64,000 nucleotides of DNA from Ceratorhiza oryzae-sativae (GCA_030998015.1 JARWMV010000239.1:1426001-1490000); one strand, 5' to 3'; positions 10,489-23,494 are shown, numbered from the stretch's first letter. Program-made: numbers and translations. Notes: generated by a model from the letters alone, not told the origin.

Positions 10489-13400
10489 CTAAGTGAAACG
10501 TATCTTGATGCCTCTATCACGCATGGTCTCTTCAAAAGCTGGTAGGCCGTAAGCTACTTATGATCAACACTAATAACTCGCTACCGTTTACCTTTTTGTT
10601 CTTCGGCGTCCTCTCGTTGTTCATAGTCAAGAACAATTCGTTTGAGCTGCTGTTGTTCAGCCTTGTCTTTCAGCTGGGATTGCCGAATCTGTCTGACTAG
10701 CTCTGTTTCTTCTGGCACGGGAATATGTCGACTCTACACTAAATGGTTACAATCGATCACAAACTGGGCTCTCTAACGCACTCACCTGAACCTTGTTACC
10801 CTTGCGCGTAGCAAGCGTAAATTTCACCACTCCAGGATTACGCTCCGTCTCGTCTTCATCATCTCGCTTTTTGCGTACCCCGCTAGGCAGGCTTGGACCT
10901 TCCCATATCGCTTTGCGATCAACCCGCCTGTTTTCTCCGGGTGCCTCCATAAACATCTTGGCGAGTTCTTTCGCAAAATCGGCTTCAGCCTCTTCAGAGG
11001 GGCCTACATTCTCGCCATGATGCATAATGATATGAGCTTCAGGTGAAACCGGACGGCCGTCCTACAAATCAACCAAATCAGCCAGCGTAAAAAGGAGCGC
11101 CCGTTCAATACGCACGTCCGACATCTCGATATCAGAAGCGTCGTCCCGCTGACCTTTGCGACGATCGCCTTCCTTTTCGTCGCCACTCTCGTCCCCACCA
11201 CGGTCGCTTTCATCACCATCACCATTCACATCTGAGCTGCGTTTTAATAAATAGCCTAAGAGATATAACTGGGGTCCCACCTTCGCCACCAAGTGCTACC
11301 AGGTCGAACATGGCATCTACTGCGATTGCAGCCTCCTCGAATGATTTGGCAAGGACGAGTTTTGGTCGGAGGGCCTAATCACGAATATGATAAACGGCGG
11401 ATCACTGCTATCTGTTTCGTACTGACTTCGACAGTATCGTTAAGCATAAAATCTACCTCCATTGGCATAGGCAATTTGCAGTGCACATACAACTTAAGAA
11501 GTTCTAAGTGTGCGGAGCGACAGGGACTAACGAAGTCCCACTTACCTGCAAGAATGTCAAGAAATTGTCCAATTTTTTCTTTTGAGAGCCTTGATCAAAG
11601 CACATTCCACAGGAATCTAAGAGGACGCAAACAAGTCGGATGCGGAAGAAATCGTCTGGAGCATCAATAGGCGACACCTGGCCCGGTAGTGGGCGACCGT
11701 CAGCTTGAAGTCGGAGACATTAGAGCAAAGTTCATCAAAAGAGTGAACATAGCTCACGATGTCCGAAGGTTACCAAGGACCATAGTGTATCAAATATCAG
11801 GGTAGAGCTGATCAATCGGTACATGTAAAGCTCTCCGAGGTACTTCGTTGTAGCAACCCGGCGTTGGTTGTTTTTGTATATGTTTTGCTGAACGAAGTAT
11901 AGTCAGAACCGAGAACATCACAGCCAATTTCACCTACCTCCATGCCCAGGCGAACATCCTCCAACACCTGGTCTACAACACGGATTGAAAATTCTGGATG
12001 GTATCGCTGGAGGTCGTAGGCAAGCATTGCTAACAAACTAACGTTGCCATACTTGACCTTCCATGGTTTCGTAAATGCGCCGAGTAGCACCGCATAGACC
12101 TGACATACAATCAGAACAAGAATGACCGACTAACAACCATGTAGAGACTAACCGAAGGATCGTTCCAATCCACTTTTCGCAGGAGCCGAAGCACCTTATC
12201 GATCGTCTTCTTCGCTAGTACATCGTAGATGAGATGGCGGATAAACATCTCGACAGGGGGCCGAATCTTTTCAACACGAGGGACTCGCTCGGGTGGGTTG
12301 CACTATGCAATCAATATCAGCGGCTGTATTGAATTTCGCATAATAAATACCTACCTGGTAGTATGCGTTTTCAAGCATCAAAATTTGGCGTTGATCAAAA
12401 TGTTGTAATGATTGCTTTCTTCGCATAAGTTCAAGCTGCATAGGCCTGGGTCAGCGTATGCTAACTGCAATAATCTATTTGCATACCATAGTTGCCATGC
12501 GAGGCCCAGTCTCTTCGCTGCGCAGTAAAAACCTGCCACATCCCTCAAGTAGCATTGCCGCATTATCGACATTCACTCCATTGAGGTCATCCAAGTAAAC
12601 CTTGAAAACATGGAGGATAAAGTGGGCTGGCACGACTCGAAACTTAGCCAATGCTGATAGATATAGCGTGTTCTACAAAACGAGTGAACAAGTCATTTGG
12701 ATACAAAACGTACAAGCTTACCTTCATTCGGTTAGAAGCTAGCTCCTTCACAACCTTCTTTTTCTTTTGCAAGTATCTGAATTCGTCCTCCAGCTGAGGC
12801 AACGTGAGATTAGGATGCGACACAAAGATTTTATGCTTACTAGCGAAACGAGCTCTGATCCAACATCAGGCATATAAGGGTTAAGTATTGCGACTAGGCG
12901 TGCAAAGTATGGCAGAATGTCTGTTCGGTTCTTTGGTGGCTGGCTTAGGAACTATCAGAGGATATAAATCAGCTGTGATCAAACTGAGACTAGAAGCCCC
13001 ACTTTAACCAAACGTTTGCGGGTCGCTTTGCTATTGAAAAAGGCAAACTCGACAGCCACTTCATCTATCATGGTGCGATTATTCGCGTCTGATAGACGTG
13101 CGAACAGGGCCGTTAACGCTTGCGAGGTTCCTCCTGAGGCTACTCCAGGAGTTGGAGAAGGGGTACGAGATTGCGGCTCCTCTTCTTCGTGTTCACTGTC
13201 AAACAAGTTCATGGCCCGCCTTTAACGAGTTCAATTAAAACTCACGATTCAGTGGGCTTGGTGTCCTCCAAATTCATGCTCTGCATCTCGGCCTCGAGTC
13301 GAGCCACTTCTTCTTTTTCTTTTTGTTCCTTCGCGGCGTTGGACTCGGCGCCATCCCCCTTCTCGTCCTTTGACACAGTAGCATCGATGCCAAGGACAGC

Positions 13401-14855
13401 CTTGGGCACAAAATCCTTGAGGTCGGGGAGGTCCTCATAAAAACGACGTTCTTCTTCATCCTCCCATTTGCTATTGGCAGGCAAGTCTTCCGTTCCGCCA
13501 AAGCGTAGACTAGAGCCACCATCCAGAAGAAGGATCGAATCATTCTTTTGCGACGCAGAAGGCAACGCAGGCATAGCCAAATATAACAAGTCTGAAAGGC
13601 TGCACACTATACGTGAACGGATGGTATATAGACGATCCTTCAGGCCGTACCTTTGACAAGAAGCCAATAACTTTTCATAGCTTTTCGTCATCTTCTCATA
13701 GGCTTGTTGCCTATCTTCAAAGATCTCTCCCGACTTGATGTATGCCTCATGATTTCGCCGGTCTTGATCTTGCAAACGCTAGGTTATAAAGATATTGAAG
13801 GAATAAGGCGCAAGGTAAGAAGTCTCATCTCTGGTAAACGTACGTTGTGCTCTTTGAGCAACTTCTTGGCCACGTTGTCATAATACCCTTCACACATACG
13901 CTTGAACTTGTCTCTGAGATCCTTCTCTACCAATTCTTCTGCCTCGTTGAGTGCAGTTACCCCATTCTCCTGTCCGTTTTGTGCATCACGCGCGATGGTA
14001 GTGGTAAGGTCCCCAGCTTGTACTTCACTATCCATCTGCTTGGCGGATGGTGGAGTAATTCCCAAAAACGGCCGAGAGTATCCTTTAAGAAACGTGGTGA
14101 ATAGGGGCAACGAGCCAAGACTCGGATCGTTCGCTAACTTGAGTTTGCAACATTACTACATGACCAACCATCCGAACCAACGAGGACCTACCAGTTCGCG
14201 AACTGTTTTCATGATCCACTCCCCGCCGCTGCGGCCCGGGCCATCACTCAACACGCCCACCAGTGCAAGCTCAGAGCTGATTCTGAGCAGCGGTCGCTGA
14301 CGCGCAATCCTGTTCGTTTCCTCTTTTTCGCGCTGCTCGGCCGGAAGTGCATTCAATGCCGCCCGAGACGGTGCAGCGAGCTCCTTCGCGAGGGTAGCCA
14401 CCAGAGGCGGAGTATAGGTTTCTGGAAAACGACGATGGAATGCCGAGATAATCTGTTGGACAAATCAATACGGTAATGGCGGGATGTGACGTTTCTCGTC
14501 CTACCTCGGTAGCTGCCCATACATCCTTCTCGGTTTTGCACCGAAGCATTCCTTCAATTGATGCCTGCACTATTTCCTCGACATACTTTTCGAGAGAAAG
14601 ACTATCGATATCCTTCAGAACTTGGTCTCGGTTGTCAGATCCAAGAGATTGACGTAGACGCTTGATGAGAGCACTATGACGTTTGAGTGACGAGTCCAAA
14701 GATTTCGACGGTGCTTCCATGTCGAATTAGATCCCTGAAATGACAATGTGAGGGATGCGCAACATACCAGGAGGGTTACGATTTAGCTGTTTTAAACCGG
14801 TTCTCTTGACTCTTTTGGACTTCTCTTCTTCCTCCTTAGGGATACTAGTAGACAT
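10489..14855 (-). CDS. UPF2: Nonsense-mediated decay factor UPF2/NMD2
   Basis: UPF2 bridges UPF1 and UPF3 on mRNAs with premature stops. The N-terminus is Lys-rich (KEEEEKSKRVKRTG), then a first MIF4G region (SSLKRHSALIKRLRQSL through FLGITPP). The family signature RRFYEDLPDLKDFVP lies near 13400. Further MIF4G repeats cover 11900-13200. A strongly acidic block (DGDESDRGGDESGDEKEGD) lies near 11200, as in other UPF2 proteins. The C-terminal UPF1-binding region ends LVRQIRQSQL through MRDRGIKIRFT. At least a dozen exons are needed, all with short introns. The start at 14855 requires a 54-base intron that removes the ATG at 14720 from frame-start position. Beginning at 14720 would lose about 25 residues. 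The gene is collinear throughout and I saw no break, though I did not verify every junction. Confidence 0.93.
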
Positions 14856-15024
14856 AACTCAAATATGAGATAATGGCCACACGAATTGAAAAATGTGAGG
14901 CAGTGATGATGGAAGTTATAGCCATAAGCTGAGCGGCGTCTGTAAGTCACGTGGCTTTAATAGGGGTGATTTGTTTGGGCTCGGTCCCAAAAGAAATGTT
15001 CGCATTTGGTACAATTACAAAAAA

Positions 15025-16175
15025 TTAAGACTTCATTTCTTCATCCTCTTCCTTCTTTGCCACACCGTGCTTCTCCAGCAGCACATCTACCTCGGCCGGC
15101 CGGTAAATCTTGGCTTTCGGCTTCTTACTCGCAGCGTCCAAAGTTATGACAGCAAACTCGACTATGGAGTAGATTAGTACAGCACGAAGCTAATATGCAG
15201 CTCAAATTACTCACGTTTCTCGCTGCTCAGTGTCGTGGAATCCATGGTTTTTCCCATGACCCGAATGACGAGAGATATAGCATCCTCGAGCGATATATCA
15301 TCCTTGTACTCCTGCTTCAACAAGCTCTGTGCTGTTCCATTATTGGCACCAATGCAGGTTGCTTTCCATCCACTGTAGTTGCCAGATGGGTCGGAATGAT
15401 ACAGTTGGAACTCGTAGTGCGGGTCATATCCCGCATATAGAAGTGAAACTCCAAATGGTCGTAGACCTATAATACAAAGTGTCAAGTCCATAAACATTTC
15501 GCTGAGGGTACCACCGTACCTCCGTATTGGGTGTATCCTTGCTTCAGATTGCATAGCCTTTGGACTAGTTGCTCGACTGGCATGTCTTCATTAAATGAGA
15601 ATAGATGCTGCTGAGCAGACGATCGGGAATAGTTGACCAGAGAGTTTGCATCAGCGGCTAAGCCCGCAACGCCGGCGATAAGGTTACTTCAAAGGGGTTA
15701 GTTGCGATTGACAGCCGCCAGCGATTATACTTACTTGTTCAGCAAGAATATCTTCTCGCCACTACCCCCATAGCCTCCCTCCTTCACGACGGAGTTATCA
15801 AGGAGCTTGCCTGTCACCTTCTTCTCTGCGGCCAAAACTACGCCCTCCTTGGATAAGACGCCGATCACAGTCCCTGCATGCGCAATGGCCTCCATCGCAT
15901 ACTCAACTACGGCAACTTCAGCTTTTCTCCAGGGACTCGCTGCATTCTGACATACTCTGATAAAGCCGACCTATTACAAGTTGGATTATTTTAATATCAA
16001 ATGTAATCAACCACTATGCAACATACCTTCTGGCGAGAATATAGTGGTTCGGCCTAACGATTACGACTTTATTAAAATCATGTTGCGCTTGTAAACCAGA
16101 GTTGCTTACTATCGTATCTGCGAGCCTTTCTGGATGTCAGTGACACTATGAACTTAATGGGCTGAAACCCACCAT
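15025..16175 (-). CDS. PRE9: 20S proteasome subunit alpha-3 (PSMA4/Pre9 type)
   Basis: The protein starts [32 protein letters not shown], the N-terminal gate and YD-R motif of alpha subunits. It continues through [27 protein letters not shown] and [14 protein letters not shown]. The order and the RRYDSRTT start fit alpha-3 (human PSMA4, yeast Pre9). The tail is Lys/Glu-rich ([10 protein letters not shown]), as usual. The coding sequence is split into several exons. The initiator ATG (16175-16173) forms an exon of its own, followed by a 48-base intron with a GTGGGT donor. The ring of which this subunit is part sits in both nucleus and cytosol. One junction gives Ile instead of the usual Val in the QVEYA motif. 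Confidence 0.93.
16173..16175 (-). other. PRE9: Start-codon-only coding exon of the proteasome gene
   Basis: The ATG is followed directly by GTGGGT. The next exon begins at GCT CGC AGA TAC after a CCAGAAAG acceptor, in phase 0. No other ATG in frame with the conserved RRYDSRTT start is available nearby. Confidence 0.7.
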
Positions 16176-17004
16176 GATATGCTAATAGAATGGGTCAAGG
16201 AGGTAGAGATTTGTGACTGACGCGTCGCTCAGAACGCGAGGGCTCTCAGCGCTAAGGATGGCTTGCGTAATTCAATCCTTAACACGTGATCTTCCGAGCG
16301 TTATAAATTTTGACTTTAACAACCACCTTGAAGGAAGCAACCTCTTTGGACTGGTAGGTATAGTCCCTAGCTATTCTGTTCACTCATCCCAGGGATGATT
16401 CTTGTTGTCGCCCCAGTCGTATCGCGATAGCGACTGACGATAGACACTGCATTAGCCAAACACATTGCATCGCTGAATTCGCTCTCATTCAATCATGCGT
16501 CTTGTCGATGTGTAACTAACACGTCCTCTAGATGACCGAAAATATAATTTAAATCTGGCGGCTGGTGTGTATGGAAAGTAGCATCAGGTAAGTTGTCTAG
16601 CCCATCCCTCCATCCATTTCGGATGAGTTTTTTATCACCCATTTTCTGAGCTCTGCTCTGAAGAAACAACCAAAATTCTAAGAACAGCCAACTGAATTCT
16701 ATTTCGCAAGCCCCTGTTCGTGTGTCTTTCTGTGACTGACATTGGTTCATAGAATTAATTGTGACCTTGTCAAAGACTGTCAAACAAGCATAGGATAGAT
16801 GCGGTAAGTAAATTGCCGTCGTTTGCGTTCTGAGCAATGTAAATACACTATATCCCAATCTATTGCCACCCAATCCGTACATATCCGTATGAATATCCAA
16901 CGGCAGATTGGGTTTCGGTCAGAAGGCCGCCCGGCACGATCACGTGTCGATTTCTCGCCGTCACCGAACGGACACCGATCCTTCGATCAACGACCACACC
17001 AAAG
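16176..17004. promoter_or_regulatory. Divergent spacer, proteasome subunit and nucleoside phosphorylase
   Basis: About 830 bases separate two start codons facing apart and should contain both promoters. A 135-codon open frame on the minus strand (16900-16493) has no recognisable domain and I do not call it a gene. I did not find a confident PACE-type proteasome element (GGTGGCAAA). Confidence 0.4.
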
Positions 17005-18285
17005 ATGGGGCGCAGAGCACAAATCCCAAAGGATTTTGTTAAGGCCATTGAGGCTATAGATGCGATTGTCCCTGAGGGTCTCCGCGAACCAGTTGTTGGA
17101 ATTGTGTGTGGCTCTGGGCTTGGTGGCCTTGTGGACATCATCCGGGATGTCAAGCTCGTATCGTACAATACGATACCCGGATTTGGCGTAGCCAGTGGTA
17201 AGATACGAATGTGTTGAGCGTGCTATACTATTTTTTGAATCATCGCCAACTAGTCGATGGCCACCGAAGCGAGCTCGCGTTTGGTCGGATTGGTGAGGGC
17301 AAAGGTGTACCTGTCGTCGCCATGCTCGGACGAGTAAGACACCAACTGACTTGGTGATGATGACTATAATAACCTCTTTGAGTAGTTCCATACGTACGAA
17401 GGGCACGAACTAAAGAGCTCAGTCTTCCCGATCAGGGTTATGGCGCTCTTGGGGGTCAAATCAGTGATCAGTAGGCACTTGACGCATATCGCATTTAGTC
17501 TGCCCTTTGACCTGGTGATGTTTTAGTAACAAATGCTGCTGGGATTTTGAACACCGATTACCCTGTGGGGACAGGTCAGAACTTTACGTTTATCACTGTA
17601 ATGCATATACTGATCATTCATCACGTTCAGTCTTTGTTGTCCACGACCACCTCGCGCTACCAAACTTGACGGCAAGTCACAAGCCTAGACCGTTGACCTG
17701 TGCTGAAACATAAACCAGGGCTTCAATCCAACACTTGGGCCTGTCCTTGCCACCCTTCGATCGCCGGTTCACCCCTCTTTCCAAAGCATACACCTTCTCC
17801 CTCCGATGTGCTGCCTTCCGCGCTGCCCACGCCCTTCAATTCTCCAAGGATTTTCTAGCCGAAGGCACCTACGCCTGGGTCTCAGGTCCAACATACGAGA
17901 CGCCCGCCGAAGGGCGCTTTCTCCGCTCTGCAGGTGTCGACGTTGTCGGAATGAGTACTGTGCCGGAAGTGGTAGCCGCCCATCAGGCGGGGCTGGACGT
18001 TCTTGTCCTTAGCCTGGGGACAAACGCCGTGGTTATTCCGAGGGATACAGGTCGGCAAGGGAAGCGGTCGATGCTGAGGTAAGTGTGACTCGTACCGGGG
18101 AGGCAGTTGTGCTCATGGAACTATTGTATCTCCAAGATCGCCAACAACCCACTGCCCCGGTTGTAGAGGCCGAAGTCTCCCATGCGGAAGTTTTGACCAT
18201 CGGAAAAAAAAAGTCTGCGGAGATGTGCCGGTTGGTTGAGAAGATTATTGAGATGATTGGGGTGACTGGCCAAGTTGTGAATTAA
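17005..18285 (+). CDS. Purine nucleoside phosphorylase (two frame breaks)
   Basis: The product should split inosine or guanosine to base and ribose-1-phosphate. Conserved parts in order: GIVCGSGLGGLVD (phosphate loop), FHTYEGHE, TNAAGILN, VVHDHLALPNLTG-FNPTLGP, GPTYETPAEGRFLRSAGVDV, VGMSTVPEVVAAHQAGL and, in the last exon, SHAEVLTIGKKKSAE. These identify the trimeric PNP family. Exons start at 17005 and end at 18285, with a GC-AG intron at 17672-17718. Within the exon 17719-18078 the conserved frame shifts twice. After FNPTLGP (about 17741-17760) the sequence carries one base too many. At about 18036-18040, before EGYRSAREAVDAE, one base is missing. The two changes cancel. Either the locus has two real indels or the assembly has two base errors. 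As written, the gene cannot encode the whole enzyme in one frame. Confidence 0.88.
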
Positions 18286-20206
18286 AGTTGTACTTGTGTA
18301 CCTGAATATGGTCGTGTTATTCCAATCTAAATTGGCCATGACCATAAAACCTCGCTAGCGCATATAGCTCTTGAACCCATCTCAGCAAGGGTGTGTTCGA
18401 TGTGATACATTGTCACGGCCATTAGCACCCCACACGCTCTTTATCTCGCCTGAGAATTTTGTCCAGAGTACCTAGACAACCGGACTCTCACCACAAGAAT
18501 AGAAGTGTGGCTTTTACGCGACCGGCATCGGCGGAAACGGGTTTTACGCGTCGGATTGGTGCTTTTTGTGGACACGTTACAGCTGCGCGGGTCGTGTGTC
18601 TCCGCGATTCATGTTTAGCATTCACGCGCTACCGTCCGATCCTCCCCAAGCTTTGTCTAGTCGCGTTGCACGATTCTCACGCAACTCACGGAGGCAATAT
18701 CTGGCTTTACTTTTTCAGTGCGACCGGCTGAAATCCTGTTACCCGTCCCCACCGAGCCCCACGTCCGGCACTCCAGCTCGGCACATTTATAAATATTAAG
18801 CGATAACGCCTCCGTCCATTATCCGAGCTAGAGTTTGACTTTTCTTCTTGTCTTGCGTTGCAGAATTTGAGTTGGGCATGGGTTGCTGCGTGTATGTGGC
18901 TACATACGTGCCTTGTTGCGAGTGTCGCGATCGGGCCGCGGCGTGAATTCCATGATAACCCCACGCGCCCTGCCTTGCCGCCACGGGATTTCGGCGGATT
19001 CGGCTCACTATCGATGATAAAAAGGGGTCCATTGGCCATGGTCGCGAGCGAGCAGAACAAATAAATTGTTCCAGAGAGAAAAAAAAATTAGCAAAAGATA
19101 AGGCAATATTGATTGGATTTTCAAGCGCCGACGCAATTAGTCGAAACTTTGATGGAGTGCCAATCGGCGGTGATTGACGTAGTAGGGTTGTTGAATAGGG
19201 GGAGGGGGGGGAGAATTGGATCGATCGGGGACGTAAAGATAGCTACGGGTCAACGTTCACCACCGCCCTTATTTGTGATTGTATCGCCGGACAGGTTGTT
19301 TCTGGGCTTGGTCTTGGAATCTGCGACGTTCTGAGGTGGATGGCCGAACGTGATCCGTTTGCTGTCGGTGAAGGATGATAATTTATGACGCGACTCGGCG
19401 GAAGAATGTCAAGTCTAAGAACCTTGGAAAGGTGAGTATGTTGGGGTGGGGGGTCGCTCGAGCACAATGCTCAAAGTTTGAGGGGGTTTGGCGAGAGGAT
19501 ACGCGTAGCCACCTCGTCGGACGATGTCAGCTTGTCTAATGATCCAGGGCGCGCTTGGGGTATCACGACGTTGACAACTGTCATTGTTCGATACGCTCCG
19601 GAGTTTTGTGACTCGCGTATTCTGGAGCATAACGTCAAGGAATGCACCCCAGGGACATATAGAACTTATGGGGCAACATCGAAGCCGAAGTGAGCACAAG
19701 CGGGGTTATGATTGATGCCATTGTTCGCCTGGTGTCCCAGCTCACTTTGCAGTGACAGCGTGCTCACGCCCAGGAGACCAACTGGACAATATGGGAGCCC
19801 GGGCCGGGGGTGCGCGCGGGGAAAAACCAGGACAGCCGGGACAGAGGCCAATTCGGGTTTATTTCTGCGATTTTTCCCGGTTGGAAATTGCGGGACCCGC
19901 GCAACTCTATCCATCGCTTGATGATGGAGCGGGCAGCGTCTGGCTGGAACGCCGGGTGGTGTCGGATGAAATGCAGCTGGCGATTTCTCAAATACCGCAC
20001 GTGTCTGGGTTATCTCCGTCTGACCCCCCACTGCCCGCGCCCCCAGTTGGCGTCTGACTCGAGACCATTGCGTGGTGAGCGCCGATGTGGTGGATGGGGG
20101 TGCCCCCCCGACGGACGCTAATGACGCCTTGCGCCCCCGCAAATTCTAGACAGGGTGCTGCGATAGCGCGTACACCGCCCCACAGTGACCGTATCGGCTG
20201 TGACGC
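18286..20206. other. Long spacer upstream of the alpha-arrestin gene
   Basis: About 1.9 kb without a supportable gene. It holds the 3' region of the phosphorylase gene and the promoter and possibly a long leader of the arrestin gene. A TATAAATA sequence lies at 18788-18795. The second half is GC-rich and contains open frames of up to 158 codons on the minus strand (20142-19666). These have an Arg/Pro/Ala bias expected from GC-rich noise and match no family I know. Confidence 0.45.
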
Positions 20207-22889
20207 ATGCCATTTCTACTGCGCGAGACGGGCCTGTCCAGGCCCCCGTCTCCTCCTGTCTCTGCGACCCTCCCGAGCTACGAACACAGCCCGATGCCCC
20301 ACCTAAATCTCGCAGACGAGGTTTCGAGAGCGCTTGAGCACCCGCCCTCTCCATACGAAATGCCTGTCCCAATCCACTCGCCCGCCCCGCTCGAAATTGT
20401 CCTCGCCAACGACGAGCTCGTCTTTCGCGGCATCGGCCAGGACGTCGAGGGCGCCCTCCTCAGCGGCCACGTCCTCCTTAATCTCACCGAGGCGACCAAC
20501 ATCCGCGAAATCACGCTCCAGCTCACGGGAAAGGTTAGGATTCAGCTGCCAGAGGGCACTCCGTAAGCACATCTCGCCTTCTACTATATCCTCTCTTTGA
20601 CCATTTTTGGCAGCCATGCTCGTCAAGCACACCACAGCCATGTCGTCTACTCTCACGACTGGTCCTTCCTCGAGGGCGAGCGCAATCACAAGCATACGAT
20701 CAAGGCCGGCCAGCATGTCTTTCCCTTTCAGGTGCAGCTGCCCAACAGCCTGCCTTGCTCAAACCGAACTTGGTCGGGCTCTGCGAACGTGCTGTACAAA
20801 CTACGCGCCACGGCAGTCCGCTCCGCGTTCTCCGCCAACTTTCACGCCTTCCAGACGTTCAATATCATGCGTTCGTTCCTGCCCGAAGCGATGGAATACA
20901 ACCAGACGCTCGAGGTGCGTCATTTGTCCGCATGCTTCCTTGCCGTTGCTTATCTCCTGGACTTAGATCGAGAATACCTGGCCTGGGAAGATTATGTACT
21001 CATTCATTGTCCCCCACAAGGCGTTTGCAGCTGGAGATGACGTTCCAGTGCTCGTCAAGTTCCAGCCGATGGCCAAGGGCGTGTCCGTCCAAAACATCAA
21101 TACCACGATCAAAGAGTACACCACTGTCCGTTGGCGCGGCCTCCAGCACCAGGAAACCCGAACGGTAGCCGCTGCCAAGCACGAGATCCGCCATGGTCGG
21201 GCAGTGCTTGTCAGTCCTCACCACGCGGCCGAGGCCCCATCGCAATCGGCAGCGGCCCCTGCGCACCCAGGCGTCGGCAGCCGCTCAAGTAGCTACATGG
21301 GCGTGTTCGGCGGCCACCGGAACAGTGCGTCTGCGGGCGGCAGCGGCGATGTTATCGGCAATGCGATAAGCCGTCTGCATGCGGCTAGCAGCAGCGTCGC
21401 CTTGGCCGTGGGCTCGTCCCACTCGGCGTCTGCTGATGGTCATGATGCGCAGCCTGTCGCGTCTTCGTCGCGGCTGAGCGATGAGGTGGTGGAAAGCCCT
21501 ATGTCTGATGTGGAAGTTGGAGACGACGAGGTGGATACTTCGCTCCATATCGCGCTGCCATCTTCGACCTCGCCTTCGTCCAATGTCGAGGTGAGTATTG
21601 TGCTTGATATTGTATGCGTGTACTAAATCTTTTGGTTTGGCAGCCTATCCTGACCATGTACAAGATCAAGTTTTCTGTCATCATCTCGAACATGGATGGC
21701 CACACTTCCGAGCTCCGGTGTGCTCTGCCCATCCACGTTATGAACTCAAAACTGGCAGAAGAGGTTCGATTAGCGACTGCTGCGACTCGCAGTCTACTGT
21801 TCGGATCGGAAAATACCGAGCAGATTCACAATATTGAATTACCTAGGCGAGTTGTATTCATTGCCCATCCGACAATTCAACTAACACGCCTTTTCCAACA
21901 GCTACCAAGCACACGTTCTCGACCGTATCGCCGTGGCTGACGTTTCCCAATCCACGCGGACAACGTCAAATCCTTTGTCTCGTTCCAGCTCTTCAGCCAA
22001 TCTGGCCGGAATGTCCTCCCCGGGTTCCCAGTCGCGCCCCAGCACTGGATATGTCAATACTCGCGCCACTCCCAGTACCAGCGCCCCCGGCTCCCCCGGT
22101 CCAAACACCGCCCTCGATCCTGGTTCTGTAGACTCGGAACTGCTCCTTTCGCTAGGTATTCAACCAAATGCCACTGTCAACACGAGCGGACCCCCGAGCT
22201 CGTCCCACACCCCACCCGATTCAAGGAGGGAGAGTCGCGCTGGAAGCAGGGTCGCGAGTCGAGCAGGGAGCAGAGCTGGCAGCCGAGCGGGAAGTCCAGA
22301 GCGCGGACATCATGGGCATGGCGGGATTGATGGGCACAAGCTTGCCGGGGCGCTCCATTCCAACCGATCGAGCCTGTTCCACTTTCCATCGTCGATGAAG
22401 CCCTTTACGCCGTTTAACAAGTCTCGCGCTAGCCATTCGGCGAACGGGAGCGTTAGTGGGAGCTACCCGAACGGACAGCCCTCGGCCTCGGGCAGCACGT
22501 CTGGCACGCACACGCCTGCGAATCATACGCCCGGGAGTCACACACCCGGTTCCGGCACACATTCCCCCGAAGAACCAGCGACGACCACGGACGCGTTGAG
22601 CCGTGTCCCGGACTATGCTGTTGCCTCGCGTGGGTTCCTGGGTGGAGGTGTGACACCCCTGTCGCGCGATCTGCCCTCGTACGACCAGGCGCAGCAAACG
22701 CTCACGACGTCGTCCTCGGCGGGTAATCTCGTCGAGTTGGCGGCTAGAGCTGGAGAGGCTGCTGAAATGCCTACACGCCCGGACAATATGCGTCGGTCGA
22801 CGGGCGATTTATTAATGATGCGGTCGGGAACGGGTGTTCCGACCTCGTCATTGCACGCTGGGCCGAGTGGAACGCAGGCTGTGCAATGA
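20207..22889 (+). CDS. Alpha-arrestin (arrestin-like ubiquitin ligase adaptor)
   Basis: The first exons form an arrestin N-domain: LEIVLANDELVFRGIGQDVE, GALLSGHVLLNLTE, REITLQLTGKVRIQLPEG, YSHDWSFLEGERNHKHTI and HVFPFQVQLPNSLPCS. A C-domain follows: GKIMYSFIVPHKAFAAGDDV, VLVKFQPMAKGVSVQNINTT, and LTMYKIKFSVIISNMDG. The last 300 residues are a Ser/Pro/Thr-rich disordered tail. LPSYEHS near the N-terminus and LPSYDQAQ near the C-terminus resemble PY motifs that bind WW domains of Rsp5-type ligases. Such proteins recruit the ligase to plasma-membrane transporters for endocytosis. At least five exons. An alternative start lies at 20294. A specific yeast ART counterpart cannot be assigned by eye. 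Confidence 0.88.
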
Positions 22890-23494
22890 TAGTTATGTTT
22901 GGAATCACACGTTCAGTTGCTCTTTATCTATAATTCCTTTTTTTTCGTTTACGCTGCTCGTTGGTAATGTTGGTTTCTTGCTACAGTTCTGATCATCATT
23001 ATTCTCATTTTTTTTTTGGTCTAACTCTGAACGTCTCTCTGCTCAGCGTTTCTGTTTGGAACCCGCCCCTGCTCATTTAAATCCGTCGACGCTCTAGATC
23101 ATCTCATGAACTTTCTATCAACTGTTCTTTTTTTTTTTTTTTACTTGCAGCAGAACTCTGTTTGTTTCTCATTTTTTACTACCCGTGTATCAATTGAACT
23201 CGCTGCCACTGAATCGGATCCTGAGCAAATATGGCGCATATATGAATCGACATTGATGTAGAATGACATGAATCCGATGCACCACGAGCTGACCCTAGAG
23301 CGCCCCCAATCAATTTTTATAAAACTACTCAAAAAAACCAGGCAACGTGGCGAGTGCAACTAGTCTAGCTTGGGTTGGAGGTTTCTTGACGTCCAGCACC
23401 AACGCAAGCAAACTTCAGATAGCTATCGGTTGAGGAGCTAGTTCGAAACAACAAGTGAACGATGTCGTCTAGGCCTTTAGGAGGCTAGAACGCC
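22890..23494. other. 3' region of arrestin gene, no gene seen
   Basis: The stretch is T-rich with a run of 15 T at 23128-23142, and it likely contains the arrestin terminator. No open frame of interest. Confidence 0.4.

Noticed and set aside
16493..16900. Minus-strand frame of 135 codons between the proteasome and phosphorylase genes
   Set aside because: No domain, no signal peptide and a mixed composition typical of chance; it lies in a divergent promoter region.
19666..20142. Minus-strand frame of 158 codons upstream of the arrestin gene
   Set aside because: Arg/Pro/Ala composition expected from GC-rich DNA, no domain, and no splice or start context of note.
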